Below, piece after piece: positions 8,648 to 16,329 of a stretch of DNA of 64,000 nucleotides. Both the position numbers and the translations under genes were made by a program. Source of the DNA: Pseudomonas syringae KCTC 12500 (GTDB lineage Bacteria; Pseudomonadota; Gammaproteobacteria; Pseudomonadales; Pseudomonadaceae); NCBI RefSeq assembly GCF_000507185.2, contig NZ_AYTM02000002.1:2581001-2645000 (forward strand), read 5' to 3'. The notes beneath the pieces are model-generated. The model did not search any database. It was not told the DNA's origin and saw only the letters and a list, made by a program, of their open reading frames with translations. The first letter of the stretch is position 1, and every line of letters begins with the position of its first letter.

Positions 8648-10015
8648 TTACAAGCGCAGCAGGGTTTTCCAGGCGCGGCTCTGGAAGACGGTGATTGCCT
8701 GTTGCACGCGGGCATCGAGGACTTCGTCGCTGATGTCCAGATGCGCCAGTTCTTCCAGTTTGCGCAGTTCGCCATACAGGCGATCCAGTTCCGGCAGGTC
8801 CAGCGCGCCGCGTGCCCAGTGCAGCCAAGACTGAATGCGCTCGATGCGGGGCAGTTGCTCGGCCAGGTCTTCCGGCTGCTGCTGATAGCGGCTCAATTGC
8901 AGGGACGTGGCTTCTTCGCCCAGCAGGCGTGGCAGCCAACTGCTCAACAGCGCGGCGCCCTGACGATTGCCGCGGGTGTTGCGTTCGGCGGTCCAGCTGC
9001 GGGCCAGCAACCAGCGTGAGGTATTCAGCGAGAACTCGCCCCAGCGCGTGTCCTGCAATTCTTCGAGGAATTGCTCGTGGGCGGCACCACGGACATCTGC
9101 ATCTTCCTGCCCGGCCTGAACCAGCGGTCGCCAGTCTTCCAGCAAGGCGTCCAGCGCAGTACGCAGTTGTGCGGTCGAGGTGCGCGGCGCGGCCTGGCCG
9201 AGGCTGCTGGTCAGAGCACGCAGTTCGGCGAGCATCTCGACCCAGTCCTGCAGCAGACGCCAGTGGCCGTTGAAACGGTATTGCTCGGCCAGACGCTGGC
9301 TGCTGCCCAGCAGATGCCAGGCCAGCGCGGAATAAGCGTCGTCCAGCGGCGTTTCGGCAGTCAGGGCGGGCGCCTGCAGGCTCAGCGAGTAGCTGCTGGC
9401 ATCGAGCAGACGGTAGCCGCGCTCGGCCTTGCTGATATCACACGGCATCAGCGGCAGCGTTGCAGCCAGCTCGGCAGCCAGTTCCAGCAGCGCGGCAGGT
9501 TCGCCTTCACGCAGCTCGAGCTCCAGCTCGCAGATTTCTTCCTTCTGCTTGCCGGCCACCACCTGACCCAGGTCCAGTGCGGCTTCGATCACCACTTTGG
9601 CCTTGCCACGGCCCCAGGCAATCTCGGCTTTCTCACGCACGAAATCGGTGGTGAACAGCGGTTTGATGGTTTTCTTGTCCAGATCGGCCAGTTGCTCGGG
9701 CCAGCAATCGCCTTCGAGCTTTTTCAGGTCCAGCTTGGCCTTGCTCAGGTCCCAGTTGTACTCATTGCGCTCGGACAGACCGGCCACGCTTTGCCCGCGA
9801 GTCTTCATGGTCTGGATGATCTGATCGCCGTCGCGGCGGATACGCAGGGCGACTTTGGCCTGCGCCAGCTCACCTTCGGGGGTATCGAAATACTGGTTCG
9901 ACAGTTCAAGGCGCTCCCAGCCACTCTTGTTGCGCTTCTTGAGCAACGGGTGTTCACGCAGTGCAGCGAGGGTCTCGCGGCTGACGCGGAGTTTGATTTC
10001 AGTTTCTTTTTGCAT
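8648..10015 (-). CDS. CYTH-CHAD domain protein (inorganic triphosphatase-like)
   Basis: A 455-residue cytoplasmic protein. The N-terminal CYTH domain (about 1-200) shows the diagnostic ExExK motif ('ETEIKLR', residues 4-10) and alternating charged strands ('ALRIRRDGD', 'QTMKTRG', 'CELELELREG'). The C-terminal part is the helical, His/Arg-rich CHAD domain ('WRLLQDWVEMLAELRAL', 'SWLPRLLG'). CYTH enzymes hydrolyse inorganic triphosphate using divalent metal; CHAD domains bind polyphosphate. The start at 10015 was chosen because the CYTH motif begins there; the open frame extends upstream to 10102. It is divergent from argE. Confidence 0.88.
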   Translation of the reverse strand: MQKETEIKLRVSRETLAALREHPLLKKRNKSGWERLELSNQYFDTPEGELAQAKVALRIRRDGDQIIQTMKTRGQSVAGLSERNEYNWDLSKAKLDLKKLEGDCWPEQLADLDKKTIKPLFTTDFVREKAEIAWGRGKAKVVIEAALDLGQVVAGKQKEEICELELELREGEPAALLELAAELAATLPLMPCDISKAERGYRLLDASSYSLSLQAPALTAETPLDDAYSALAWHLLGSSQRLAEQYRFNGHWRLLQDWVEMLAELRALTSSLGQAAPRTSTAQLRTALDALLEDWRPLVQAGQEDADVRGAAHEQFLEELQDTRWGEFSLNTSRWLLARSWTAERNTRGNRQGAALLSSWLPRLLGEEATSLQLSRYQQQPEDLAEQLPRIERIQSWLHWARGALDLPELDRLYGELRKLEELAHLDISDEVLDARVQQAITVFQSRAWKTLLRL

Positions 10016-10178
10016 GGCCGGGGGAATCCAAACGCTGATACGGATAAACGGGAGCGCAGCCCATGATTGAACGGCTGCTGAGGCCGTCAGTGTACAGGAC
10101 ATGGCCCGAAACGGTTTATTCCTGGGTTGCTATGGCCCTATGATGGGCCGTGTTCCGTCTCGATTACAGGAAGCGTCC

Positions 10179-11327
10179 ATGCCGTTGCCGTCCATGAAAG
10201 ACCAGTTCGCCGCGCTGATCGCCGTACCCTCGGTGAGCTGCACTCAGCCTTCCCTGGACCAGAGCAACCGTCCCGTCATCGATCTGCTGGCCGGTTGGCT
10301 GGGCGATCTGGGGTTTGCCTGCGACATCCAGCAAGTGTCGCCCGGCAAGTTCAATCTGCTGGCGACCTACGGAACAGGCCCAGGCGGTCTGGTACTGGCG
10401 GGGCACAGCGATACCGTGCCGTTCGATGAGGCACTGTGGAAGACCGACCCCTTGAAGCTGACCGAGGTGGATGGCCGCTGGGTCGGGCTGGGCAGTTGCG
10501 ACATGAAGGGCTTCTTTGCGCTGGTCATCGAAGCGGTGCGTGGCCTTGTTGATCAGCCGTTCAAGCAGCCGCTGCTGATCCTCGCCACCTGCGACGAGGA
10601 AAGCTCGATGGCCGGTGCCCGCGCGCTGGCCGACGCCGGCCGCCCGCTGGGTCGTGCGGCAGTGATTGGCGAGCCGACCGGGCTCAAGCCGATCCGCCTG
10701 CACAAGGGCGTGATGATGGAGCGCATCGATATTCTCGGGCGCAGCGGCCATTCCTCCGACCCGAGCCTTGGGCACAGCGCACTCGAAGCCATGCACGACG
10801 CCATCAGCGAACTCAAGGGCCTGCGCACGCAGTGGCAGGCGAAGTACCGCAACCCGCAATTCACGGTGCCGCAGCCGACGCTGAACCTGGGCTGTATTCA
10901 TGGCGGCGACAACCCGAACCGGATTTGTGGCCAGTGCTCGCTGGAATTCGACCTGCGCCCGCTGCCGGGCATGGACCCGGAGATGCTGCGCTCGGCCATT
11001 CGGCAGAAGCTGCAGCCGCTGGCCGAGCTGCATCAGGTACAGATCGACTACGCGCCATTGTTCCCCGAATGCGCGCCGTTCGAGCAGGTTGCTGACGCTG
11101 AACTCGTGCGTGTCGCTGAACGCCTGACCGGTCATACGGCCGCAGCAGTAGCATTCGGCACCGAAGCGCCTTATCTTCAGCGCCTCGGCTGCGAGACACT
11201 GGTGCTTGGCCCGGGCGACATCGCCTGCGCGCATCAGCCGGGGGAATACCTCGAAATGTCACGTCTTGACCCTACAGTGCGTCTGTTACGTCAATTGATC
11301 GAACATTACTGCCTGACGCCCCAGTGA
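10179..11327 (+). CDS. argE: Acetylornithine deacetylase
   Basis: Hydrolyses N-acetylornithine to ornithine in arginine synthesis; a zinc peptidase of the M20 family. 382 residues. Metal-site motifs are visible: 'LAGHSDTVPFD' (first His/Asp), 'GSCDMKGFFA' (bridging Asp), 'ATCDEESSM' (catalytic Glu pair) and the late 'GTEAPYL' and 'CAHQPGEYLE' segments. The ATG at 10179 follows AGGAAG; an in-frame upstream ATG at 10143 lacks a ribosome site. argA follows after 140 bp, so the first and a later step of the pathway are neighbours. Confidence 0.95.
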   Translation: MPLPSMKDQFAALIAVPSVSCTQPSLDQSNRPVIDLLAGWLGDLGFACDIQQVSPGKFNLLATYGTGPGGLVLAGHSDTVPFDEALWKTDPLKLTEVDGRWVGLGSCDMKGFFALVIEAVRGLVDQPFKQPLLILATCDEESSMAGARALADAGRPLGRAAVIGEPTGLKPIRLHKGVMMERIDILGRSGHSSDPSLGHSALEAMHDAISELKGLRTQWQAKYRNPQFTVPQPTLNLGCIHGGDNPNRICGQCSLEFDLRPLPGMDPEMLRSAIRQKLQPLAELHQVQIDYAPLFPECAPFEQVADAELVRVAERLTGHTAAAVAFGTEAPYLQRLGCETLVLGPGDIACAHQPGEYLEMSRLDPTVRLLRQLIEHYCLTPQ

Positions 11328-11467
11328 GTCAGGCATAACCCGTATTAATCAAAGTATCTTGAGCAAAAGGAGACTGCGCGTGCTGCCAAGCCTGTTCCGA
11401 CGATAACCACCACACCGTTGTGCGTGCTTCTTTTCTTCGTCCATTTTTTCTACAGGCTCTTGTTGTC

Positions 11468-12766
11468 ATGCCCGAATACGTCAACTGGCTTCGCCATGCG
11501 TCTCCGTACATCAATGCTCACCGCGATTGCACCTTCGTCGTCATGCTGCCCGGCGACGGCGTTGCGCACCCCAATTTCGGCAATATCGTCCACGACCTGG
11601 TCCTGCTGCACAGCCTGGGCGTGCGTCTGGTGCTGGTTCACGGTTCCCGTCCGCAGATTGAAAGCCGTCTGGCCCAGCGCGGGATTACGCCGCGTTACCA
11701 CCGTGACCTGCGGATCACCGATACCGAAACGCTGGAGTGCGTGATCGATGCCGTGGGTCAACTGCGCATTTCGATCGAGGCGCGTCTATCGATGGACATG
11801 GCCGCCTCGCCCATGCAGGGCTCGCGGTTACGAGTGACCAGCGGCAACGTCGTCACCGCACGGCCTATCGGGGTGCTTGAGGGTGTCGATTATCAGCACA
11901 CCGGAGAAGTGCGCCGGGTCGACCGCAAGGGTATCAATCGCCTGCTGGACGAGCGCCATATCGTGCTGCTGTCGCCATTGGGTTATTCACCGACGGGCGA
12001 GATTTTCAATCTGGCCTGCGAAGACGTCGCTACCCGCGCAGCCATCGATCTGGCCGCCGACAAACTGCTGCTGTTCGGCGCCGAAACCGGCTTGCTGGAC
12101 GAGCAAGGCCGGCTGGTGCGCGAACTGCGTCCGCAACAGGTGCCCGCGCACTTGCAGCGCCTGGGTGCCAACTATCAAGCGGAACTGCTGGACGCTGCGG
12201 CCGAGGCTTGCCGTGGCGGCGTGGCGCGCAGCCATATCGTCAGTTATGCCGAGAACGGCGCGCTGCTGACCGAACTGTTTACCCGTGACGGCGGCGGCAC
12301 GCTGGTCGCGCAGGAGCAGTTCGAACAGGTGCGCGAAGCGGCCATCGAGGACGTCGGCGGTTTGATGGACCTGATCACGCCCCTGGAAGAGCAGGGCATC
12401 CTGGTACGCCGCTCCCGCGAAGTGCTGGAGCGCGAGATTACCCAGTTCAGCGTGGTCGAGCGCGAAGGGCTGATCATCGCCTGTGCTGCGCTGTATCCGA
12501 TTGCCGATTCGGAGTCGGGCGAGCTAGCGTGTCTGGCCGTCAATCCGGAATACCGGCATGGTGGCCGTGGCGACGAGTTGCTGGAGCGTATTGAACACCG
12601 TGCCCGGGCCTTGGGTATCAAGACCCTGTTCGTCCTCACCACCCGCACCGCACACTGGTTCCGCGAGCGCGGTTTCGAACCCAGCAGCGTCGACCGCCTG
12701 CCAAGCGCCCGCGCCTCGCTGTACAACTACCAGCGTAATTCGAAGATCTTCGAAAAGGCGATATAA
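11468..12766 (+). CDS. argA: N-acetylglutamate synthase
   Basis: Acetylates glutamate with acetyl-CoA, the committed step of arginine synthesis, in the cytoplasm; normally feedback-inhibited by arginine. The 432-residue length matches the classical ArgA enzyme. It has an N-terminal amino-acid-kinase-like domain ('HGSRPQIESRL', about residues 60-70) and a C-terminal GNAT acetyltransferase domain ('LACLAVNPEYRHGGRGDELL', about 355-374). The start at 11468 gives the family N-terminus 'MPEYVNWLRHASPYINAHR'. Immediately downstream are a repeat and an IS3 element rather than the gshA gene I recall behind argA in P. aeruginosa. Confidence 0.95.
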   Translation: MPEYVNWLRHASPYINAHRDCTFVVMLPGDGVAHPNFGNIVHDLVLLHSLGVRLVLVHGSRPQIESRLAQRGITPRYHRDLRITDTETLECVIDAVGQLRISIEARLSMDMAASPMQGSRLRVTSGNVVTARPIGVLEGVDYQHTGEVRRVDRKGINRLLDERHIVLLSPLGYSPTGEIFNLACEDVATRAAIDLAADKLLLFGAETGLLDEQGRLVRELRPQQVPAHLQRLGANYQAELLDAAAEACRGGVARSHIVSYAENGALLTELFTRDGGGTLVAQEQFEQVREAAIEDVGGLMDLITPLEEQGILVRRSREVLEREITQFSVVEREGLIIACAALYPIADSESGELACLAVNPEYRHGGRGDELLERIEHRARALGIKTLFVLTTRTAHWFRERGFEPSSVDRLPSARASLYNYQRNSKIFEKAI

Positions 12767-12770
12767 GCCT

Positions 12771-12851
12771 GCGGGCGGACGCAGAGCGTCCAGAACTGCG
12801 TGCCCACGCTGGAGCATGGGTACGATAGGTGTTCTTGTGGACGCCTATCGT
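12771..12851. repeat. Intergenic palindromic repeat after argA
   Basis: Contains GACGCAGAGCGTCCAGAACT (12778-12797) and CCCACGCTGGAGC, matching a related element at 26709-26750 (GACGCGGAGCGTC, then AGAACTGC, then CCCACGCAGAGCG). It ends with an inverted repeat ACGATAGG (12822-12829) / CCTATCGT (12844-12851) that could act as the argA terminator. The left end of the IS element lies 11 bp further on. Confidence 0.7.
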
Positions 12852-12862
12852 TCCTCACGCTC

Positions 12863-12885
12863 TGGTGTGACCCCCGAAGGTTGGA
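12863..12885 (+). repeat. Left terminal inverted repeat of the IS3 element
   Basis: A 23-bp end. Bases 12868-12885 (TGACCCCCGAAGGTTGGA) are perfectly complementary to 14290-14307. The outer five bases TGGTG pair with TACCA at 14308-14312 with one mismatch. Confidence 0.85.
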
Positions 12886-12904
12886 TGCAACCTTTGGAGG
12901 CGTC

Positions 12905-13444
12905 ATGGGTAAATATACAGAGCAGGCAAAACTCGCAGCCGTGAAAGAGTATTGTGCTGGCAAGGCAGGTTTGAGGGATGTTGCGCATCGCCACGATGTG
13001 GATTTTTCCTGCCTTAGGCAGTGGGTTGCGGCCTATCAGATTCATGGCGTAGCGGGCCTGCAAGAGAAAAAACGCCAGCGCTACAGTGACGAGTTCAAGC
13101 TGACTGTTTTGAAGCGCATGCATGATGAGCGTTTATCTCTGCGCCAGACAGCGGCCTTGTTCGATATCCGTCAGTTCGGCATCATCGGTCTATGGCAGCG
13201 CCATTATGAAGAAGGGGCCTTTGATGCCTCCTCCAAGCCACCCACAAAAGCCGGACGCCCAAGAAAGATGACGACTGCACTTCCGCCTGTGAACGCCCCC
13301 TCAATCGACGATGAATCGCGCTCGCGTGACGAGTTGCTTGCCGAGGTGAAGCAACTGCGGATGGAGGTCGACTATCTAAAAAAGCTCGATGCCTTGGCTC
13401 AGAAGAAGCAACGAATAGCGCAACAGAAAAAGCGCAAATCGTAA
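12905..13444 (+). CDS. IS3-family transposase OrfA (DNA-binding subunit)
   Basis: A 179-residue protein with two helix-turn-helix modules: 'KAGLRDVAHRHDVDFSCLRQ' (about 19-38) and 'LSLRQTAALFDI' (about 75-90). A C-terminal leucine-zipper-like stretch ('ELLAEVKQLRMEVDYLKKLD') follows, then a Lys-rich tail. It binds the inverted repeats and, by frameshifting, forms the N-terminus of the OrfAB transposase. The start ATG at 12905 follows GGAGGCGTC. The slippery site A-AAA-AAG is at 13378-13384. Confidence 0.92.
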   Translation: MGKYTEQAKLAAVKEYCAGKAGLRDVAHRHDVDFSCLRQWVAAYQIHGVAGLQEKKRQRYSDEFKLTVLKRMHDERLSLRQTAALFDIRQFGIIGLWQRHYEEGAFDASSKPPTKAGRPRKMTTALPPVNAPSIDDESRSRDELLAEVKQLRMEVDYLKKLDALAQKKQRIAQQKKRKS

Positions 13445-14280
13445 CCGAACTGAGACTGGGGCATTCTCTGGGTGGCCTGCTGAAGCTTGCCGGTCTGGCG
13501 CGCAGCACTTTTTACTATCAACAAAAGGTACTGCAAGCGGGCGATAAGTACGCCGGGCTGAAAGACCTGATTCAGACAGTTTTCTACGATCATAAAGGCC
13601 GGTATGGCTATCGTCGTATCACGGCGGCGTTGCGGCGCGCAGGCCATCTTGTGAACCACAAGACGGTGCAGAAACTGATGGGGCAGCTTGGCCTGAAGAG
13701 CCTGGTGCGAGTGAAGAAATACCGCTCTTACAAGGGCGAAGTAGGCAAGGCTGCGCCCAACATTCTCAAGCGTGATTTCAAGGCCCAGCACCTTAATGAA
13801 AAATGGGCCACGGACGTCACCGAGTTCAAAGTGGGAGGCCAGAAGCTCTATCTGTCGCCCATCATGGATCTGTACAACGGCGAAATCATTTCCTATGCAA
13901 TCGCCAGGCGCCCGCTGTACTCCATGGTGGACGAAATGCTTGAAGGAGCGTTCAAGAAGCTTGAGCCGCATGAAAAGCCTATTTTGCACTCAGACCAGGG
14001 CTGGCAATATCGGATGCCTGTTTACCAACGATTACTCAATGAGCATTCGATCACATGCAGCATGTCGCGCAAGGGCAACTGCTACGACAACGCGGCTATG
14101 GAAAGTTTTTTTGGCACGCTGAAGTCCGAGTTTTTCTATCTGAACAAATTTAACAATCTGGATGAGCTTCATGCGGGCATCGACGAGTACATTGAGTATT
14201 ACAATCAGTCACGCATCAAACTGAAACTTAACGGCCTGAGCCCTGTGGAGTTCAGAATGCAGGCCGCTCAGGCAGCGTAG
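13381..14280 (+). CDS. IS3-family transposase OrfB (DDE integrase domain), made by -1 frameshift
   Basis: Open in the -1 frame relative to OrfA with no stop from the slippery heptamer at 13378-13384 to TAG at 14278. It therefore extends well upstream of its first usable internal start (TTG at 13630), and the N-terminal 'LLKLAGLARSTFYYQ' typical of OrfB lies in that upstream part. The catalytic triad is intact: D in 'ATDVTEF', D in 'LHSDQGWQY', E in 'AMESFFGTLKSE'. The fused OrfAB transposase would span 12905-14280. The element looks capable of transposition. Confidence 0.88.
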   Translation, partial: KARCLGSEEATNSATEKAQIVTELRLGHSLGGLLKLAGLARSTFYYQQKVLQAGDKYAGLKDLIQTVFYDHKGRYGYRRITAALRRAGHLVNHKTVQKLMGQLGLKSLVRVKKYRSYKGEVGKAAPNILKRDFKAQHLNEKWATDVTEFKVGGQKLYLSPIMDLYNGEIISYAIARRPLYSMVDEMLEGAFKKLEPHEKPILHSDQGWQYRMPVYQRLLNEHSITCSMSRKGNCYDNAAMESFFGTLKSEFFYLNKFNNLDELHAGIDEYIEYYNQSRIKLKLNGLSPVEFRMQAAQAA

Positions 14281-14289
14281 AAATAATCG

Positions 14290-14312
14290 TCCAACCTTCG
14301 GGGGTCATACCA
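14290..14312 (-). repeat. Right terminal inverted repeat of the IS3 element
   Basis: Complement of the left end (perfect over 18 bp, one mismatch in the outer five bases). The element ends with CA at 14312; host sequence resumes at 14313 inside the paiB-like gene. Confidence 0.85.
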
Positions 14313-14623
14313 TTCCACGTGGGTACGACCTTGCCGTGCTCCCTCTTGCTCGGATAGAACGACGGGCTCACGTAGGCATCGCCGCCAGGAAAAATCACCA
14401 GTGCCTCGGCGCCGGAGCTAAGTTGCTGCCACTGTGGATTGGCTTTGGCCAGGTGCCCGTAAAGCGTGCCATACGAACCTTCATCGCGGCGCAACAGCAG
14501 TGGCAGGTGGGTGGCTTGCAATCCTTCTGCGCCGTGCGTGACCAGAATCGCCAGGCGCGTCTGCTCGATCTGCTCGTGCAGGCTCGGTGTGTCGTTGTTC
14601 TTGAAAGCGGTAGGGATGTACAT
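14313..14623 (-). pseudogene. PaiB-family FMN-binding protein, truncated by the IS element
   Basis: The N-terminal 104 codons of a PaiB-type protein (FMN-binding split-barrel, a repressor-like family of usually about 200-215 residues). Recognisable parts are 'MYIPTAF' at the start, 'ATHLPLLL', 'GHLAKANPQW' and the conserved 'YPSKREHGKVVPTWN'. At that point the IS end begins and adds an artificial tail to the open frame. The C-terminal half is not found on the other side of the IS, where only the argA 3' flank is present, so the gene is lost rather than merely split. It is divergent from the MocR gene 89 bp away. Confidence 0.85.
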
Positions 14624-14712
14624 GGGTCATGTCCTTGGCTGATAACAGGATCGTAGGCAAGGCATTGGTCTGATGTAAGATCCATTTTTGATCATTTTAA
14701 CAGGGCCAATAC

Positions 14713-16275
14713 ATGCCTGATCTCAGTGTTGCGTTTCCGCCCACACTCACCGGTATCGCGCTGGACCCGAATCAGGGCCTGAGCAAGCAGCTTTACGCCT
14801 TATTGCGCCAGCAGGTTCTCGACGGGCGTCTGAGCAGTGGCACACGCCTGCCAGCCAGTCGCGATTTGGCGCATTCACTCGGCATCTCCCGTAACAGCGT
14901 GATCCGGGCCTACGACCAGCTGTATGCCGAGGGTTTCATCGAGGGACGTGTCGGCGACGGTACGTATGTGGCTCAGCTCTCTGAACCAGGCGCCGCGCCT
15001 CGGCGGACCGGTCGCAAAAAACTATCCACCAACTTACCCACAGGTGTATCCACAGGGTTACACACAGGTTTGTCCACAATCGGGTCTGAAATACCGTCAG
15101 ATTCCTCCTCTGAAGTTATCCACAGCCCGGTGCTCGCGCTGCTGGAAAAACATCATCTGCATGAACCACCGACGGGTCGTCCGCGGGCCTTTCGGGTCGG
15201 CGTAGCTGCGTTCGATCTTTTCCCCTTTGCCTTGTGGGGCAAGCTGTATGCCGCTTTTTGGCGCAAGCCGGACCTTGCTCAGCTCGGTTATGGGTCGGCT
15301 GCGGGAGACTCGCGGTTACGTGAACTGATTGCGGTCTACCTGCGCTCATCGCGCGGGCTGCATTGCAGCGCTGAGCAAATTGTGATCACCAGTGGTGCAC
15401 AACACGCGATCAGCCTTTGTGCACAGTTGCTTCTTACCCCGGGCGAGGGCGTTGCCGTGGAGAATCCGGGGTATCGGGCGGCCGGTCATGCGTTTGCCCT
15501 GGCAGGTGCTCGATTGCACGGTGTGGCTGTGGATAACGAAGGCATGCGTTGCGCAGACCTTGAGCAGGCAGACTGCAGGCTGGCCTACGTGACGCCTTCA
15601 CACCAATACCCGACCGGCGTGGTGATGAGCCTGGCGCGGCGTCTGGAATTGCTGGCCTGGGCCGAGAAACACCAGGGCTGGATTGTCGAGGATGATTACG
15701 ACGGTGAGTATCGCTACAGCGGTTCACCCTTGGCGCCCCTGGCTGCGCTCGACCGCAACGCGCGCGTGCTCTACGTCGGCACGTTCGGCAAAATCGCCTT
15801 TCCGGCGCTACGCCTCGGGTATCTGGTTTTGCCAGAGCCACTGGTGCCGGTGTTCAGCCAGCGCAAGGCCGTGGACATGCGTCATACCGAGATAGGGGTT
15901 CAGGCGGTCATGGCGCAATTCATTGCGTCGGGTCATTTCCAGCGACACATACTTCGCATGCGGCGCGCGGCGCTCAGTCGTCGCAATGTGCTGCTGGATA
16001 ACTGGCCGGCCGATATTCCGGGATGCGCGGCAATGCCCAGAGTGGTTGCCGGGCTGCATGTCATGGTCAAGGTCGACAGCGTGGCACGTGAGCAGGCGCT
16101 GATTGCCAAGGCCAATGGTATCGGGGTCGAAATGAATGCCCTGAGTGATTACTGGCTGCCTGATTCCACTGAGCCTGTGGATAACCGCGCCGGGCTGGTG
16201 CTGGGGTTTGCCGCAGTGCCCGAGGACGAGATGGTCGAGGCATTGAACAGGCTGCGCGAGGTCTGGTCCGAGTAG
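14713..16275 (+). CDS. MocR/PdxR-type regulator (GntR HTH fused to aminotransferase domain)
   Basis: A 520-residue transcription factor. It has an N-terminal GntR-type winged helix ('KQLYALLRQQVLDGRLSSGT', 'LPASRDLAHSLGISRNSVIR'; about 25-85), a long linker (about 95-145) and a PLP-binding class I aminotransferase-like domain ('ITSGAQHAISL', 'VTPSHQYPTG', 'VEDDYDGEYRY', and the probable PLP lysine in 'YVGTFGKIAFPALRLGY'). Such proteins sense pyridoxal phosphate or amino compounds. The linker is unusually long and contains a 12-bp tandem repeat. The divergent partner was the paiB-like gene now broken by the IS, so its natural target may be lost. Confidence 0.92.
   Translation: MPDLSVAFPPTLTGIALDPNQGLSKQLYALLRQQVLDGRLSSGTRLPASRDLAHSLGISRNSVIRAYDQLYAEGFIEGRVGDGTYVAQLSEPGAAPRRTGRKKLSTNLPTGVSTGLHTGLSTIGSEIPSDSSSEVIHSPVLALLEKHHLHEPPTGRPRAFRVGVAAFDLFPFALWGKLYAAFWRKPDLAQLGYGSAAGDSRLRELIAVYLRSSRGLHCSAEQIVITSGAQHAISLCAQLLLTPGEGVAVENPGYRAAGHAFALAGARLHGVAVDNEGMRCADLEQADCRLAYVTPSHQYPTGVVMSLARRLELLAWAEKHQGWIVEDDYDGEYRYSGSPLAPLAALDRNARVLYVGTFGKIAFPALRLGYLVLPEPLVPVFSQRKAVDMRHTEIGVQAVMAQFIASGHFQRHILRMRRAALSRRNVLLDNWPADIPGCAAMPRVVAGLHVMVKVDSVAREQALIAKANGIGVEMNALSDYWLPDSTEPVDNRAGLVLGFAAVPEDEMVEALNRLREVWSE
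15022..15081 (+). repeat. 12-bp coding minisatellite in the MocR linker, with DnaA-box-like sequences
   Basis: Five in-frame units of 12 bp starting at 15022, 15034, 15046, 15058 and 15070 encode (L/V)-x-T-(G/N/I): LSTN, LPTG, VSTG, LHTG, LSTI. Each unit contains a nonamer close to the DnaA box TTATCCACA (TTACCCACA, GTATCCACA, TTACACACA, TTGTCCACA), and a perfect TTATCCACA lies outside the array at 15116-15124 in another reading frame. Confidence 0.75.
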
Positions 16276-16329
16276 TCCCGTTGGCAGGCGTATAATCTGC
16301 GCTTTCTGTTACCTGTCCTTGAGATACCC

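Larger units (their letters stand above)
12863..14312 (+). mobile_element. Complete IS3-family insertion sequence (IS150-like), about 1450 bp
   Basis: Bounded by near-perfect 23-bp terminal inverted repeats beginning TG and ending CA: TGGTGTGACCCCCGAAGG... on the left and its complement on the right, with one mismatch. It encodes OrfA and, in the -1 frame, OrfB with the DDE residues. The flanking bases (CGCTC on the left, TTCCA on the right) show no target-site duplication. The right end interrupts a paiB-like gene whose other half is missing on the left side, so this copy probably mediated a deletion or recombination after insertion. Confidence 0.9.

Noticed and set aside
7182..8939. 585-codon minus-strand open frame
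   Set aside because: It runs through the 156-bp array (52-residue repeats) and antisense to the Lrp gene and part of the CYTH-CHAD gene; the period is a multiple of three, so the frame is an artefact.
15022..15124. Replication origin
   Set aside because: The DnaA-like nonamers lie inside a coding sequence, are phased by a codon repeat, and lack an AT-rich unwinding region or origin-type neighbours.
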